Shown here: piece by piece, positions 42,608 through 51,673 of the stretch
Position numbering within the stretch: the stretch's first letter is position 1
Layout: every line of letters starts with the position of its first letter
DNA from: JAVBNA01 sp031551875
GTDB lineage: Bacteria > Bacillota > Clostridia > Oscillospirales > Acutalibacteraceae
Direction: 5' to 3'
Assembly (NCBI GenBank): GCA_031551875.1
Contig: JAVBNA010000006.1
Coordinates: 85,403 to 149,402, forward strand
Length of the DNA stretch: 64,000 nucleotides
Translations under genes and position numbers: made by a program
The notes under the pieces: model-generated
Told to the model about the DNA's origin: nothing
Database searches by the model: none
What the model saw: the letters and a program-made list of their open reading frames with translations, nothing else

Positions 42608-43537
42608 ATGAAACGGTTGCTCTGTTTGTTCTTGTGCGGTTTTCTGCTGCTTTTGACGGGCGCGTCTGCGACCGATGCACCTGAATCCAGAGAGCGGCAT
42701 CGCATAACTTGCATTATTCCCCTGCGCGCAGAGACTGCCTTTTTCAGCGAGCTTGACAAAAGTGTTCGGCTGACAGCGGACGAGGCGGAAACCGACATCA
42801 CCATGATCTACACCTCGAACAGCGACAGCAGTTTGGTGATCGACAAAAACAATGCCCTTGAAATTGCCATGCTGGCGGACACCGAGGCGATTATCACCAC
42901 CTATGCCAAGGTGTCTGAAGAGACGGATAAGCTGCTGCTTCAGGCACGAAGTAAGAGAATTCCAATCATATTGATTGACAGTGACGGGCCGGCCGCACTG
43001 CGCGATGTGTATGTGGGCATTGACAATGAGGCAGCGGGTTATGCACTGGGAAAATATGTTTTGGAACATTTAAAAAGTGGCCAGACGGCCGTGCTGCCCA
43101 CGATCGATACGACCCGCCAACGCCCAAATTTGTCCAAACGCATTGATGGCGTGATGCGTGCGTTTGTCGATGCGCCCGATCGGCTCCAGATTCTGGAAAT
43201 GAACGACGTGGATAATCTGCAGCATGCGCTTGAGATGGAAGCCTATCTGCAGGAAAACAGCAACGTCGGTGCTATTGTTTCCATATGGGAACGAATTACC
43301 CTCACCAGCGCCCAGCTGCTTGAGCGGTTGGGCCGCACCGGGGAAATCGGGCTGTATGGGTTTGACCAGTCGGAGGAGACGATGGCTTTGCTTCAAAAAG
43401 GAGGCCTGCAGGCACTGGTCTGCCAGCAGCACGAAGAAATGGGCGCCCAGAGTGTTTTGACTGCACTGGAGGCAATTGATGGGAACAGCCCCGTCTCTGG
43501 CATTCATACCATTGATTATCTGATTCTTTATGAATAG
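42608..43537 (+). CDS. Periplasmic-binding-protein-like sugar sensor
   Basis: 309 residues with a signal sequence (about 1-21, KRLLCLFLCGFLLLLTGASA). The mature part is a substrate-binding protein of the ribose/galactose type (Peripla_BP_4): VRLTADEAETDITMIYT, KRIPIILIDSD, YVGIDNEAAGYALGKYV, IDGVMRAF. The start ATG 42608 has GGGGAGG upstream. No ABC permease or ATPase genes follow. Instead the next two genes are a response regulator and a histidine kinase, so it probably binds a sugar outside the cell and signals to the kinase. Confidence 0.85.
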   Translation: MKRLLCLFLCGFLLLLTGASATDAPESRERHRITCIIPLRAETAFFSELDKSVRLTADEAETDITMIYTSNSDSSLVIDKNNALEIAMLADTEAIITTYAKVSEETDKLLLQARSKRIPIILIDSDGPAALRDVYVGIDNEAAGYALGKYVLEHLKSGQTAVLPTIDTTRQRPNLSKRIDGVMRAFVDAPDRLQILEMNDVDNLQHALEMEAYLQENSNVGAIVSIWERITLTSAQLLERLGRTGEIGLYGFDQSEETMALLQKGGLQALVCQQHEEMGAQSVLTALEAIDGNSPVSGIHTIDYLILYE

Positions 43538-43552
43538 AAGGAGGATGCGGAT

Positions 43553-45070
43553 ATGTCGGAACTTCCGGTGACTTTTGGCCTGGTGGAGGATGAACGCATA
43601 GAGAGAGAGGCAATGGCCCGCTATATCGAAAATACCTTTCAGAATGCCTGTGTGCTCTGGCAGGAGGAGGACGGCGAAAGCGGTCTTTCGGCAGTACGCC
43701 GTGAACCGCCCGATGTGCTGATTGTGGACATTGAAATGCCCGTGATGAACGGGCTTGAGCTGTGTGAGCAGCTTAATCACGATCACTATGGCGGCGTAAT
43801 CCTTATTAGCACTGCCTACGACAAATTCTCCTATGCCAAGCGAGCTATGTCCCTGCGCGCCTTTGACTACATCGTCAAGCCGGTCGGAAACGACGAGCTT
43901 TTTGACGCGCTGTCCCGCTGTATGGCGGAGTCGGGGCGGAGGTCACAGGAGCGGCAGCAGCAGCACGATATGGATGAGATGATGCAGGATATCGGCCAAT
44001 ATGCAGTTTCACTCATGGCTAAATCCCCGCAGGAGGATGAGACTGACCGTTTTTGGGAGGCGATCGGCTGGCCCGCACAGGGAGGATTCCGGGCTTATGT
44101 GCTGCATCTTCGGTCTAAAACACCTTTTTCGCCCGACCAAATGAAGGACCTGAAAACGTTGCAGGATCTGTTTTCGGCATTGGGAATTTTTCTTGCGTCC
44201 GACTATGTGGATGACAGGCATATGCTGCTGATCCTCCAACCGCGCAAACCACTCTCTCCTTCACGTTGGTATACCCTTGTCTGGTGCTATGCGCTGCTCG
44301 CCCTGCAAATTACAAAAAACGCTGTCGCTCAGATCAGCGCGCTATGCACAGACTGTACCGCCGTGACAAACGCATGCCGTACGCCCGGGCCGGTCACCGA
44401 CACACTGCCCGATGCACTGCCGGGGAGAATTTCGTTCCCCGTCCGCACCTGGCGTTTGATGCGACGAAGGGAAGCCGAAAAATACCGCAGTTGTTTTGAA
44501 CGATATTTCCGCGACGGGCAGTTTGACCGCATCCGCAAAACGGCGGCCGAGATCGAACAGGTTTACGGAGGGGACAGCGACCTGATTTGGGAAATTGCGC
44601 AGTATATGCTGGATGCGGCCGTATGCATCTGGCCGGATGTTGACCTGAAACCGGTAGTCAGTATGCTTTTTGATAACAAAATGATTGTTCAGCAGTGGGT
44701 GGGGACATGGATCGGGTTTTGTGAGGGGTATTGGCGTCCGGATGGCGATGACGCAATCGACGATGTGATCAAGCTGATGGAAACCTCTTTCTCACAGGAC
44801 ATTACCCAGGCAGGGGCAGCGGCAAAGCTTGGCCTTGACCCCGCCTACTTCAGTCGGCTTTTTAAAAAACGAACCGGCCGGAACTTTTCCGATATGCTCA
44901 TTGATATCCGTATGCGGCATGCGGAAACCATGCTGCGTGAAAATCCGCATTGTTCACTGGAGGATCTATGCCGGGGCTGTGGGCTGTCCAGCAAAACCTA
45001 TTTGAGTGAGGTATTTAAAAAATGGAAGGGCATGACAATCACGCAATTTTTGAAAAGTCAGGAGCAGTAG
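43553..45070 (+). CDS. YesN-type AraC-family response regulator
   Basis: 505 residues. The receiver domain (about 1-125) has acidic residues in LVEDERIE, the phospho-acceptor Asp in VLIVDIEMP, STAYDKF and KPVGNDE. The middle (about 130-390) is a YesN-type linker. The C-terminal ~100 residues are an AraC DNA-binding domain with two helix-turn-helices (GAAAKLGLDPAYFSRLFKK, CGLSSKTYLSEVFKKWKG). It is the likely binder of the AGGTC-A7-CCGAA element. The kinase start lies 49 bases inside its end. Confidence 0.93.
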   Translation: MSELPVTFGLVEDERIEREAMARYIENTFQNACVLWQEEDGESGLSAVRREPPDVLIVDIEMPVMNGLELCEQLNHDHYGGVILISTAYDKFSYAKRAMSLRAFDYIVKPVGNDELFDALSRCMAESGRRSQERQQQHDMDEMMQDIGQYAVSLMAKSPQEDETDRFWEAIGWPAQGGFRAYVLHLRSKTPFSPDQMKDLKTLQDLFSALGIFLASDYVDDRHMLLILQPRKPLSPSRWYTLVWCYALLALQITKNAVAQISALCTDCTAVTNACRTPGPVTDTLPDALPGRISFPVRTWRLMRRREAEKYRSCFERYFRDGQFDRIRKTAAEIEQVYGGDSDLIWEIAQYMLDAAVCIWPDVDLKPVVSMLFDNKMIVQQWVGTWIGFCEGYWRPDGDDAIDDVIKLMETSFSQDITQAGAAAKLGLDPAYFSRLFKKRTGRNFSDMLIDIRMRHAETMLRENPHCSLEDLCRGCGLSSKTYLSEVFKKWKGMTITQFLKSQEQ

Positions 45071-46527
45071 AAATTCCCTTTCGCCGTTCCGCCCGGTTTA
45101 AAATGTGGATGTTTGGGGCGGTACTGGTGATATACGGGATTTTGTTTTCCGCGCTGTTCGGCCGGATCATCCTGTCTCTGTCGGGAAGCACGGAGGAGAC
45201 GATCACGCTGCAATCGCGCTATTACAACGGGTATGCGGTGCTCTCTCCCATGCATGTCAATCTCAACAATTACTTAAACCTGTACAGTGAGGAGTATCTC
45301 GGACGCTATGAGGAGAGCAAAACCGAGTTTATGGCCTTCATCGAGCTGCTAAAAAGCGACGAGTTCGGCGTCTATTCCCATGACCTTGCGCGGATTTGCG
45401 AAAAGTATGTACAAGCGGCTGACCAGGCGGTTGCCGACCGGGAACGGTCGAGCGGCAAGGAGAGGGTTGCCTCCTATCAGGAGGCGGACCGCATCAAAAA
45501 CCTGATCACTCTTTTTTCCTCCTATTCCATTAAGGAGATCGAAGAGGCAATCAATACAAATCTGGCTTCCCTCAACAACGATATGTTTTCAGAGTTCCGC
45601 AACACGATCATTGCCCTTTTGGTCGCGACCCTGCTGCTGATTGCCGCCGCAGCGCTTTTTGTACGGTATTTCCTTTCTCCGCTGCACAGCCTCACCGGGC
45701 TGGTGCGCCGTGTGTCGGCTGAGACATGGGAGGTGCAGACCGCTCCGGACACCCGAAAAGATGAAATGGGGCTGCTCATTCAGGCCTTTTATGAAATGCT
45801 CAATAACAACCGGCATCAATACGACGAACTGCTGAGAAAGCAGCGGCTTGAGATGGAATTGAAGGAAGAGCGGGAAAAAAATATCCAGTCGGAGGCGCTG
45901 CTGGCCAAAAGCGAACTCAAGGTGTTCCAGTCGCAGATCAACTCCCATTTCTTATTTAATACCCTCAATACGGTGTCCCGCATGGCCTATATGGAGAATG
46001 CGCCTCAAGTACAGAACGCCACCAATTTGGTAGCCCAGTTCCTGCGTACCACGCTCAACCAGTTTAACCGTGTGGTGACGCTGTCCGAGGAATTTTCCAA
46101 TGTGGAGAATTATGTCGAAATTCAAACACTGCGTTTTGACGACCGCATTCAGGTAGAGGCCGTAATGGATGTGGAATTCGAATGGTTTGAAGTGCCGTCC
46201 ATGACGCTTCAGCCTCTTGTGGAAAATGCGTTTCGGCATGGGGTCTCAGACAAGAAAAGCGGGTTTATCAAATATGCGGCCGAAAAAGAGGGAGATTCGC
46301 TGCTTCTCTCGGTCTGGGACGACGGAAAAGGTATGACTCCCGAACAGCAAAAGAAGCTTTACGAACGGCTGCAAAACGGAGAGTCAAGCGAAAATTTAGA
46401 ACACATGGGGCTTTTCAACATATACAAAAGGCTTTGTTTGTATTATCCCGGACGGGTGACTCCGGTGATTGACAGTGAACCCGGCAGGTTTTCGAAGATA
46501 GGATTTTTGATTGGGCTTTCCGGTTAG
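45022..46527 (+). CDS. YesM-type sensor histidine kinase
   Basis: 501 residues. Helices at about 28-50 and 192-215 bracket an extracytoplasmic sensor domain. A HAMP segment (about 215-270, YFLSPLHSLTGLVRRVSAE) and coiled coil follow, then the His_kinase domain with the H-box SQINSHFLFNTLNTVSR, N-box LVENAFRHG and DDGKGM. ATG 45022 has GAGG 9 bases upstream and overlaps the regulator gene by 49 bases. With the binding protein and the YesN-type regulator it forms a carbohydrate-sensing three-component system. Confidence 0.93.
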   Translation: MEGHDNHAIFEKSGAVEIPFRRSARFKMWMFGAVLVIYGILFSALFGRIILSLSGSTEETITLQSRYYNGYAVLSPMHVNLNNYLNLYSEEYLGRYEESKTEFMAFIELLKSDEFGVYSHDLARICEKYVQAADQAVADRERSSGKERVASYQEADRIKNLITLFSSYSIKEIEEAINTNLASLNNDMFSEFRNTIIALLVATLLLIAAAALFVRYFLSPLHSLTGLVRRVSAETWEVQTAPDTRKDEMGLLIQAFYEMLNNNRHQYDELLRKQRLEMELKEEREKNIQSEALLAKSELKVFQSQINSHFLFNTLNTVSRMAYMENAPQVQNATNLVAQFLRTTLNQFNRVVTLSEEFSNVENYVEIQTLRFDDRIQVEAVMDVEFEWFEVPSMTLQPLVENAFRHGVSDKKSGFIKYAAEKEGDSLLLSVWDDGKGMTPEQQKKLYERLQNGESSENLEHMGLFNIYKRLCLYYPGRVTPVIDSEPGRFSKIGFLIGLSG

Positions 46528-46553
46528 GACGATCAAGATTAATGTTGAGGATT

Positions 46554-46602
46554 AAAACAATCCGAACGCTCTTTTGCAGGGGATGCGTTCGGATTGTTTT
46601 TT
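46554..46602 (+). terminator. Terminator of the three-component operon
   Basis: A 16-bp perfect stem (46554-46569 with 46585-46600), ending in a T run. Confidence 0.9.
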
Positions 46603-46772
46603 AGCATTTTATAGTCAGGACGTGATTGCACCCAACCATATCAGTATAGTCCCGCGTTACTGCGGTATCGGTTATGTTTTGCGTTCTGTTTTTTTGATTG
46701 AGTTTACAAAAGCTTGTAAATATTAACAAATATGTGGTTTTAGTTTTCCAAACGATGTAAAAAAAGAAAAGT

Positions 46773-46789
46773 AGGTCAAAAAAACAGAA
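46773..46789 (+). promoter_or_regulatory. Regulon element copy 3 (AGGTCAAAAAAACAGAA)
   Basis: 16 of 17 bases as in copies 1 and 2. It ends exactly 10 bases before the -35 of the tandem hydrolase gene, the same spacing as copy 1. A related GTAAAAAAAGAAAA lies just upstream. Confidence 0.7.
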
Positions 46790-46799
46790 TGCAGTGCTA

Positions 46800-46830
46800 T
46801 TGACGTTGTCTTATGGTTTACAGTTATAAT
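46800..46830 (+). promoter_or_regulatory. Promoter of the tandem hydrolase gene
   Basis: TTGACG (46800-46805), 19 bases, TATAAT (46825-46830). The long spacer suggests dependence on an activator. Confidence 0.6.
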
Positions 46831-46963
46831 GGAACTATATCGCATTTTCTTATCAAATAAACAGTGTGTCTGTGCTTTGCGGAAAGGAGGTAAGCAATCA
46901 GAAGGCAAAGTGTTCAAAAAAATAGGATTCAACTATGCACAAGAAAAGAGAGGAGAAAATCAA

Positions 46964-49900
46964 ATGAAAAAGCTCTTGGTTATTTTACTGACTGTAGTTA
47001 TGCTCATCGGCATGATCCCAATGACGGCGCTGGCCGCTGACCCAGCCGGTACGCTGGAGACACTCAGCGATGTCGGTGTCACAGGCAGCAAAACATTTAT
47101 GTACACAGCTAGTGTACTGAACACCCCGAACAACACACGCACCACAATGACTCCGGTGCTGTTTGTCTATCCCAATACCGCTCCCGCGAATCAGGAGGAA
47201 GCGTACGCGCTTCTCGACAGTCTGGGCCTGATCGATGTGATTGAGGCTGAACGCGGCGCCGTCCTGGTTGCCACTCCGACGGAAAACAGCTGGGGTGCAC
47301 AGGACGTAGAGGTATACAATGGCTTACTTAAACACATCTTCTATGATGGAAATGGGGCAAAACTGACCCGCTTCAACATGATGTACGCATTGGGCGAGGG
47401 CAGCGGCGCCACCTTTATCCACACGCGGCTGTCACAGAATGCCAATCGTATTGCCGGAATCGCCACCTTTGGCGGAAGCGGTTCCATGAATCCGTATGCG
47501 GATACGGCAGTAGCCCTGCCGGCGTACATTGCCGGCGGCACAGCCAATGTCATCAATTACTACAAAGTTGTCAACCAGACCGACGCGCAGAAATCAGTGA
47601 ACGGAAAAACGGTATATTTTAACCAGGAAAATGACCGGATGCAGGTCATGGTAAACCTTTCAAATCTGACCTCCTTCACCAAGGTTTCTGTCATGGAGGC
47701 CTGGGACAACCTGTTCCGATACACCACTCGTACCGCGATGCGCAAGGGGATTGACTCGGTCGCGTACGAAGAGGCGAACGACGAGGTTTTCACTCTGATG
47801 TCCCGTCCAAGCGTAGAAAAGCTGAATTTGAGCCTCCGGGTATTCAATGAGGACAATACATCGACCCGCTACTATGAGTGGGTTCCCAATGAGGTGCTGG
47901 CTGCCGGAAACACCAAAAAAGTGCCGGTGGTGTTTGTACTGCACGGAGGCACCGATCACGAGATTTATGAAGCGGAGAGCAACGGCTGGGTCGATATGGC
48001 CGGCAAAGAGCGCTTTATGATTGTAGCGCCCAGTTCCAACACCGCCACGAACAACACGCAACTGGTTAAGGATATCCTTGACCGGTATAGCTTTATCGAC
48101 AAATCCCGCGTCTATATCACCGGATTCTCGGCGGGCAGCAACTGCATAAGCGGCATGTTCGGCGCGGGCAACGATGAGACGGTTGAACTGTTTGCCGCGG
48201 CGGTACCCTTCTCGTGGTTTGACGGCTTCACCTATACCGGCTCTGCCAAAATCCCGTTTATGTACCACACCATGACCCTCGACACCAATACAACCAACGT
48301 CCCCTATGCGCCGGACGCGGTGGGAAATGAAAATGGCCGCTTCCTGACGAGGGACGCAAACTTTAACATGCTCAAAAACATGTTCAATATGCATGGCATC
48401 GCGCTTCCCGAAGGGCTTGTCTACAAGGAAGAAAACCCGGCAAATTATAAGTGGTCTGACAGCAGTACGAACACTTTCTGGCGGTTTAACGAGTATCCCG
48501 CCGGCGATACAACCGAACTAAAAACACCCTATGGATTTACCGGCTCCTCCATCAATTTCTACAACAGTGCCGGCGCGAACATGATTCGCCTTTCCTATTG
48601 GAGAGACATGATTCATACCCATTTCTCCTCCAACGCGGAAATCGCCTGGGACTTCATGAAAAAATTCTCCCGCGACCCGGAAAGCAAAAAGGTCTATGAA
48701 TATGGGCTTGACACACAGACCGGAGAAGCTGTGGCCGGAAACTTCACCGAGGTGGAAGATCTCGGCGTCACAGGAAGCAAGACGTACTTCTACAGAGCCA
48801 GTGAGCTCTACCAGCCGTTTTGGTGGAACCTCACCCCCGTTATCTTTGTCTATCCGGACAAAAACCCGGCCAATCGGAAAGAAGCTCTGGCTGCCATGAA
48901 CTCCCTGGGACTTATTGAGCTGGCAGAACAAGAGCATGCTCTGGTCATCTATACCACCGCCCTGACCGACGGCAACTGGACGGCCGACGCTGAAAAAAAC
49001 CGGCTTGTCTTCAAAGACATCATCGACCACATCCATTACAACGCCAGCACCCCAACCAATCCCCTGATTCCTAAGATTACATACATGAACCTGATCTACG
49101 CCATCGGCAATGGCAGCGGCGCCAATTTTATCAATACAACCCTGTCCCAGTACGCCAACCGTATTGCCGGCGTAGGGCTTGTAAACGGCACGACAAAGAT
49201 TATGCCGAATACAAAAAACCCGGAGTCGGTTCCCCTTCCAGCCTATATTGTCAACGGTACAGTCGAGATGCGCGAGTATTATTTGGCGGTCAACGACGCG
49301 AAGACAAAGGTCAGCAACAACTACTGGTACAACGGCATGAACGACCGGCAACAGGTATTTTACAACCCGGCCGGAGTTACCTCCTTTGACAAGACCTTTG
49401 TCAACAAAGTCTGGTCGGAAATGTTCCGCTGGACGACCCGCGGCGCAATCTATGCCCGCATCGCCGACGTTCCCGACGGGCTGAACGGAGGCGGCTATGC
49501 CACCGATACGGTCAATGTACTGATGGAGCGTCCCAATGTGGAAAAACTTGACCTCCACATGGAGGAGCGCTTACCTGCCAACAACAATGTTGACAACCGC
49601 TGGTTTGAGTGGATTCCCAATGAAGCGATCGAAGACAACAACGGTTATGAAGAGGGCAGGAAATATCCTCTGGTGATCTTCACACACGGCACCGGCGACC
49701 ATCCGATCTATACAGCGGAAGGTATCGGCTGGGTCTCGCAGGCGGGTAAAGAGCGCTTCATTCTGGCCTCGCCTCAAAACAACGCCGGTAACGCGGCGGC
49801 AATGTCCGCCCTGGATGAGCTGATTGCTTCCATCAAGGCGCGCTATCCCGTCGACGAATCCCGCATCTATTTCGGCGGCTTCTCCGGCGGCACACAAACC

Positions 49901-51376
49901 GTATACGGCGCGGCCAGCACGCCTGAAAAGGCCAAACGTTTTGCCGCGATCGCGCCCTTTACCAGCAGAGCAGGAAACTGGGGCAGCGGTTCCACCGCCT
50001 TTACAGGCAACGTCGATGATGTCGACCTGCCGTTTATGTACACGACCGGCAACATTGACAACAACACCTCCATGATTATTGACGGCAAGAGGGTCATGCA
50101 GAACAGCGCAAGCGGTCTGGCCGCCGACATCAACACCGCCCAGATCCGGTCGCTGACCAAGGCGTTCCAGGTGAACAACATCACGCTGCCTGCCAGCTGG
50201 CCCAACAGCCTGGAGACCTTCTGGCGCTTTGACGCAAAGGACCTACCCGCACCGGCGGTTCAGTATTATACGAAACACGGCGTTGAGTTCAAGGCCTATG
50301 ACTTTGAGAACGACAGAGGGGTTCCGTTGGTCCGTCTGGCGACATCTGAAGGGATTAACCATTGCCACTACACCGAATATGCCGAACTGGTTTGGGGCTT
50401 CTTTAAGCAGTACGCCCGCGATACGGAGACCGGCGCGGTCGTATACAACGGAGTCGCGGACATCAAGGTAGACGGCGTAAGCCTCAACAAGACGACAGTG
50501 GCCCTCAAAACCGGTGAAACGCTGGCGCTTATGGCAACGGTCAGCCCGGCTGACGCGACCAATCAGAGCGTGTCTTGGTCATCTTCCAACAGCAAAGCTG
50601 CCGTTGTGGACGCGAACGGCCTTGTAACCGCAAAGGGCGTTGGCACGGCGATTATCACCGTGACGACGCAGGAAGGCGGCAAAACGGCAAGCTGCACGGT
50701 AACCGTCAGCGCATCCGCAGTGAAGATCAGCGGCAACCCGGCCAACCTGACTGTGGGCAAAACTGCCGCACTCAAAGCGGATCAGGCTGTGACCTGGAGC
50801 GTGACGCCCTCCGCCCTGGCGAGCATTGGTAAGAACGGCGTGCTGAGCGCGAAGAAGCCGGGCGTTGTGACCGTCACAGCTACCATGACTAACGGCACAA
50901 ATGCTACCTGCAAGATCACCGTCAACGCCTACGTATCCATGCGCATGGGCAAGACAACCGCGATCCAGAATGGCATCAAAACCACGATCGACAACAAGGG
51001 CGCGAAGCCATTCACGATCAGCAAGCGCACCATGGTTCCGCTTAGATTTATCGGCGAAAAAATGGGAGGAAAAGTTGCTTACACAACAAATAGTGCCCCA
51101 ATCTATGTCAAATATGAGGACGTCACCGTGGAGCTAAAACTGGGCCAGACCACGATGAAGGTCACCCAAGGAAAGACAACCGAAACAGTCAAGCTTGACG
51201 TGGCGGCGCAGCTCAGGGGCGGACGTACCTACCTGCCGTTGAGAGCCATCAGCGAGGCGCTGGGCTTCGATGTGAAATATAATGCGGATGGCGATTACAT
51301 TGTGGTCAACAACCCGAAAATGACCGCTGCACTGCTCAGCGAGCGTATGGAAGAAGCAAAAAATGTGATCAAATAA
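46964..51376 (+). CDS. Secreted tandem alpha/beta-hydrolase (esterase-like) protein with stalk domain
   Basis: 1470 residues. Signal peptide about 1-25. Two homologous ~560-residue repeats follow (about 30-590 and 595-1165), each with two alpha/beta-hydrolase-like units. The second unit of each has a canonical nucleophile elbow (GFSAG near 386, GFSGG near 972) after an oxyanion-type LHGGTDH or THGTGDH. The first units carry a non-canonical GEGSG/GNGSG. Two BIG2 domains (about 1167-1325) and a copper amine oxidase N-domain-like stalk end the protein. It resembles PHB depolymerase/feruloyl-esterase-type enzymes; the substrate is unknown, and a plant polymer ester is plausible. Start 46964 follows AGAGGAG. 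Confidence 0.85.
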   Translation: MKKLLVILLTVVMLIGMIPMTALAADPAGTLETLSDVGVTGSKTFMYTASVLNTPNNTRTTMTPVLFVYPNTAPANQEEAYALLDSLGLIDVIEAERGAVLVATPTENSWGAQDVEVYNGLLKHIFYDGNGAKLTRFNMMYALGEGSGATFIHTRLSQNANRIAGIATFGGSGSMNPYADTAVALPAYIAGGTANVINYYKVVNQTDAQKSVNGKTVYFNQENDRMQVMVNLSNLTSFTKVSVMEAWDNLFRYTTRTAMRKGIDSVAYEEANDEVFTLMSRPSVEKLNLSLRVFNEDNTSTRYYEWVPNEVLAAGNTKKVPVVFVLHGGTDHEIYEAESNGWVDMAGKERFMIVAPSSNTATNNTQLVKDILDRYSFIDKSRVYITGFSAGSNCISGMFGAGNDETVELFAAAVPFSWFDGFTYTGSAKIPFMYHTMTLDTNTTNVPYAPDAVGNENGRFLTRDANFNMLKNMFNMHGIALPEGLVYKEENPANYKWSDSSTNTFWRFNEYPAGDTTELKTPYGFTGSSINFYNSAGANMIRLSYWRDMIHTHFSSNAEIAWDFMKKFSRDPESKKVYEYGLDTQTGEAVAGNFTEVEDLGVTGSKTYFYRASELYQPFWWNLTPVIFVYPDKNPANRKEALAAMNSLGLIELAEQEHALVIYTTALTDGNWTADAEKNRLVFKDIIDHIHYNASTPTNPLIPKITYMNLIYAIGNGSGANFINTTLSQYANRIAGVGLVNGTTKIMPNTKNPESVPLPAYIVNGTVEMREYYLAVNDAKTKVSNNYWYNGMNDRQQVFYNPAGVTSFDKTFVNKVWSEMFRWTTRGAIYARIADVPDGLNGGGYATDTVNVLMERPNVEKLDLHMEERLPANNNVDNRWFEWIPNEAIEDNNGYEEGRKYPLVIFTHGTGDHPIYTAEGIGWVSQAGKERFILASPQNNAGNAAAMSALDELIASIKARYPVDESRIYFGGFSGGTQTVYGAASTPEKAKRFAAIAPFTSRAGNWGSGSTAFTGNVDDVDLPFMYTTGNIDNNTSMIIDGKRVMQNSASGLAADINTAQIRSLTKAFQVNNITLPASWPNSLETFWRFDAKDLPAPAVQYYTKHGVEFKAYDFENDRGVPLVRLATSEGINHCHYTEYAELVWGFFKQYARDTETGAVVYNGVADIKVDGVSLNKTTVALKTGETLALMATVSPADATNQSVSWSSSNSKAAVVDANGLVTAKGVGTAIITVTTQEGGKTASCTVTVSASAVKISGNPANLTVGKTAALKADQAVTWSVTPSALASIGKNGVLSAKKPGVVTVTATMTNGTNATCKITVNAYVSMRMGKTTAIQNGIKTTIDNKGAKPFTISKRTMVPLRFIGEKMGGKVAYTTNSAPIYVKYEDVTVELKLGQTTMKVTQGKTTETVKLDVAAQLRGGRTYLPLRAISEALGFDVKYNADGDYIVVNNPKMTAALLSERMEEAKNVIK

Positions 51377-51530
51377 ACAACCCCCGTTTTCTATCTTGAA
51401 AATCCATTTGTAACCTGCCCACCCCTTCTTCTATATACATTTCCCTGGCTTTACACGAAAGCCAAGCCGGCTGCCTGTAAGAATTAGGCAGGCGGCCGGA
51501 ACTCTCCTTTTCTTACATTCAATAAGTCGT

Positions 51531-51560
51531 TTACGGCGCACAGAATTCTGTGCGCCGTAA
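51531..51560 (+). terminator. Perfect 30-base palindrome, probable terminator
   Basis: 15-bp arms with no loop, followed by TTTTAT. The gap 51377-51673 also has a GCCGGCTGCC-type inverted repeat at ~51471-51497. Confidence 0.65.
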
Positions 51561-51597
51561 TTTTATGTAAACCTTCTTACAAAATTGTTCCAATTCA

Positions 51598-51634
51598 AAA
51601 GGGGGACTTACCGCTCAGCGGTAAGTCCCCCTTT
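51598..51634. terminator. Bidirectional terminator between the hydrolase and GH2 genes
   Basis: 18-bp arms (51598-51615 with 51617-51634), A-rich and T-rich at the ends, between convergent genes. Confidence 0.75.
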
Positions 51635-51638
51635 CTTA

Positions 51639-51670
51639 AATCTGTAATCTGTAGTCTGCAATCTGTACTC
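51639..51670. repeat. Short tandem repeats of an (A/G)TCTG(T/C)A unit
   Basis: Four to five near-identical 7-8-base units lie directly after the terminator and just beyond the GH2 stop codon. Confidence 0.5.
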
Positions 51671-51673
51671 TAA

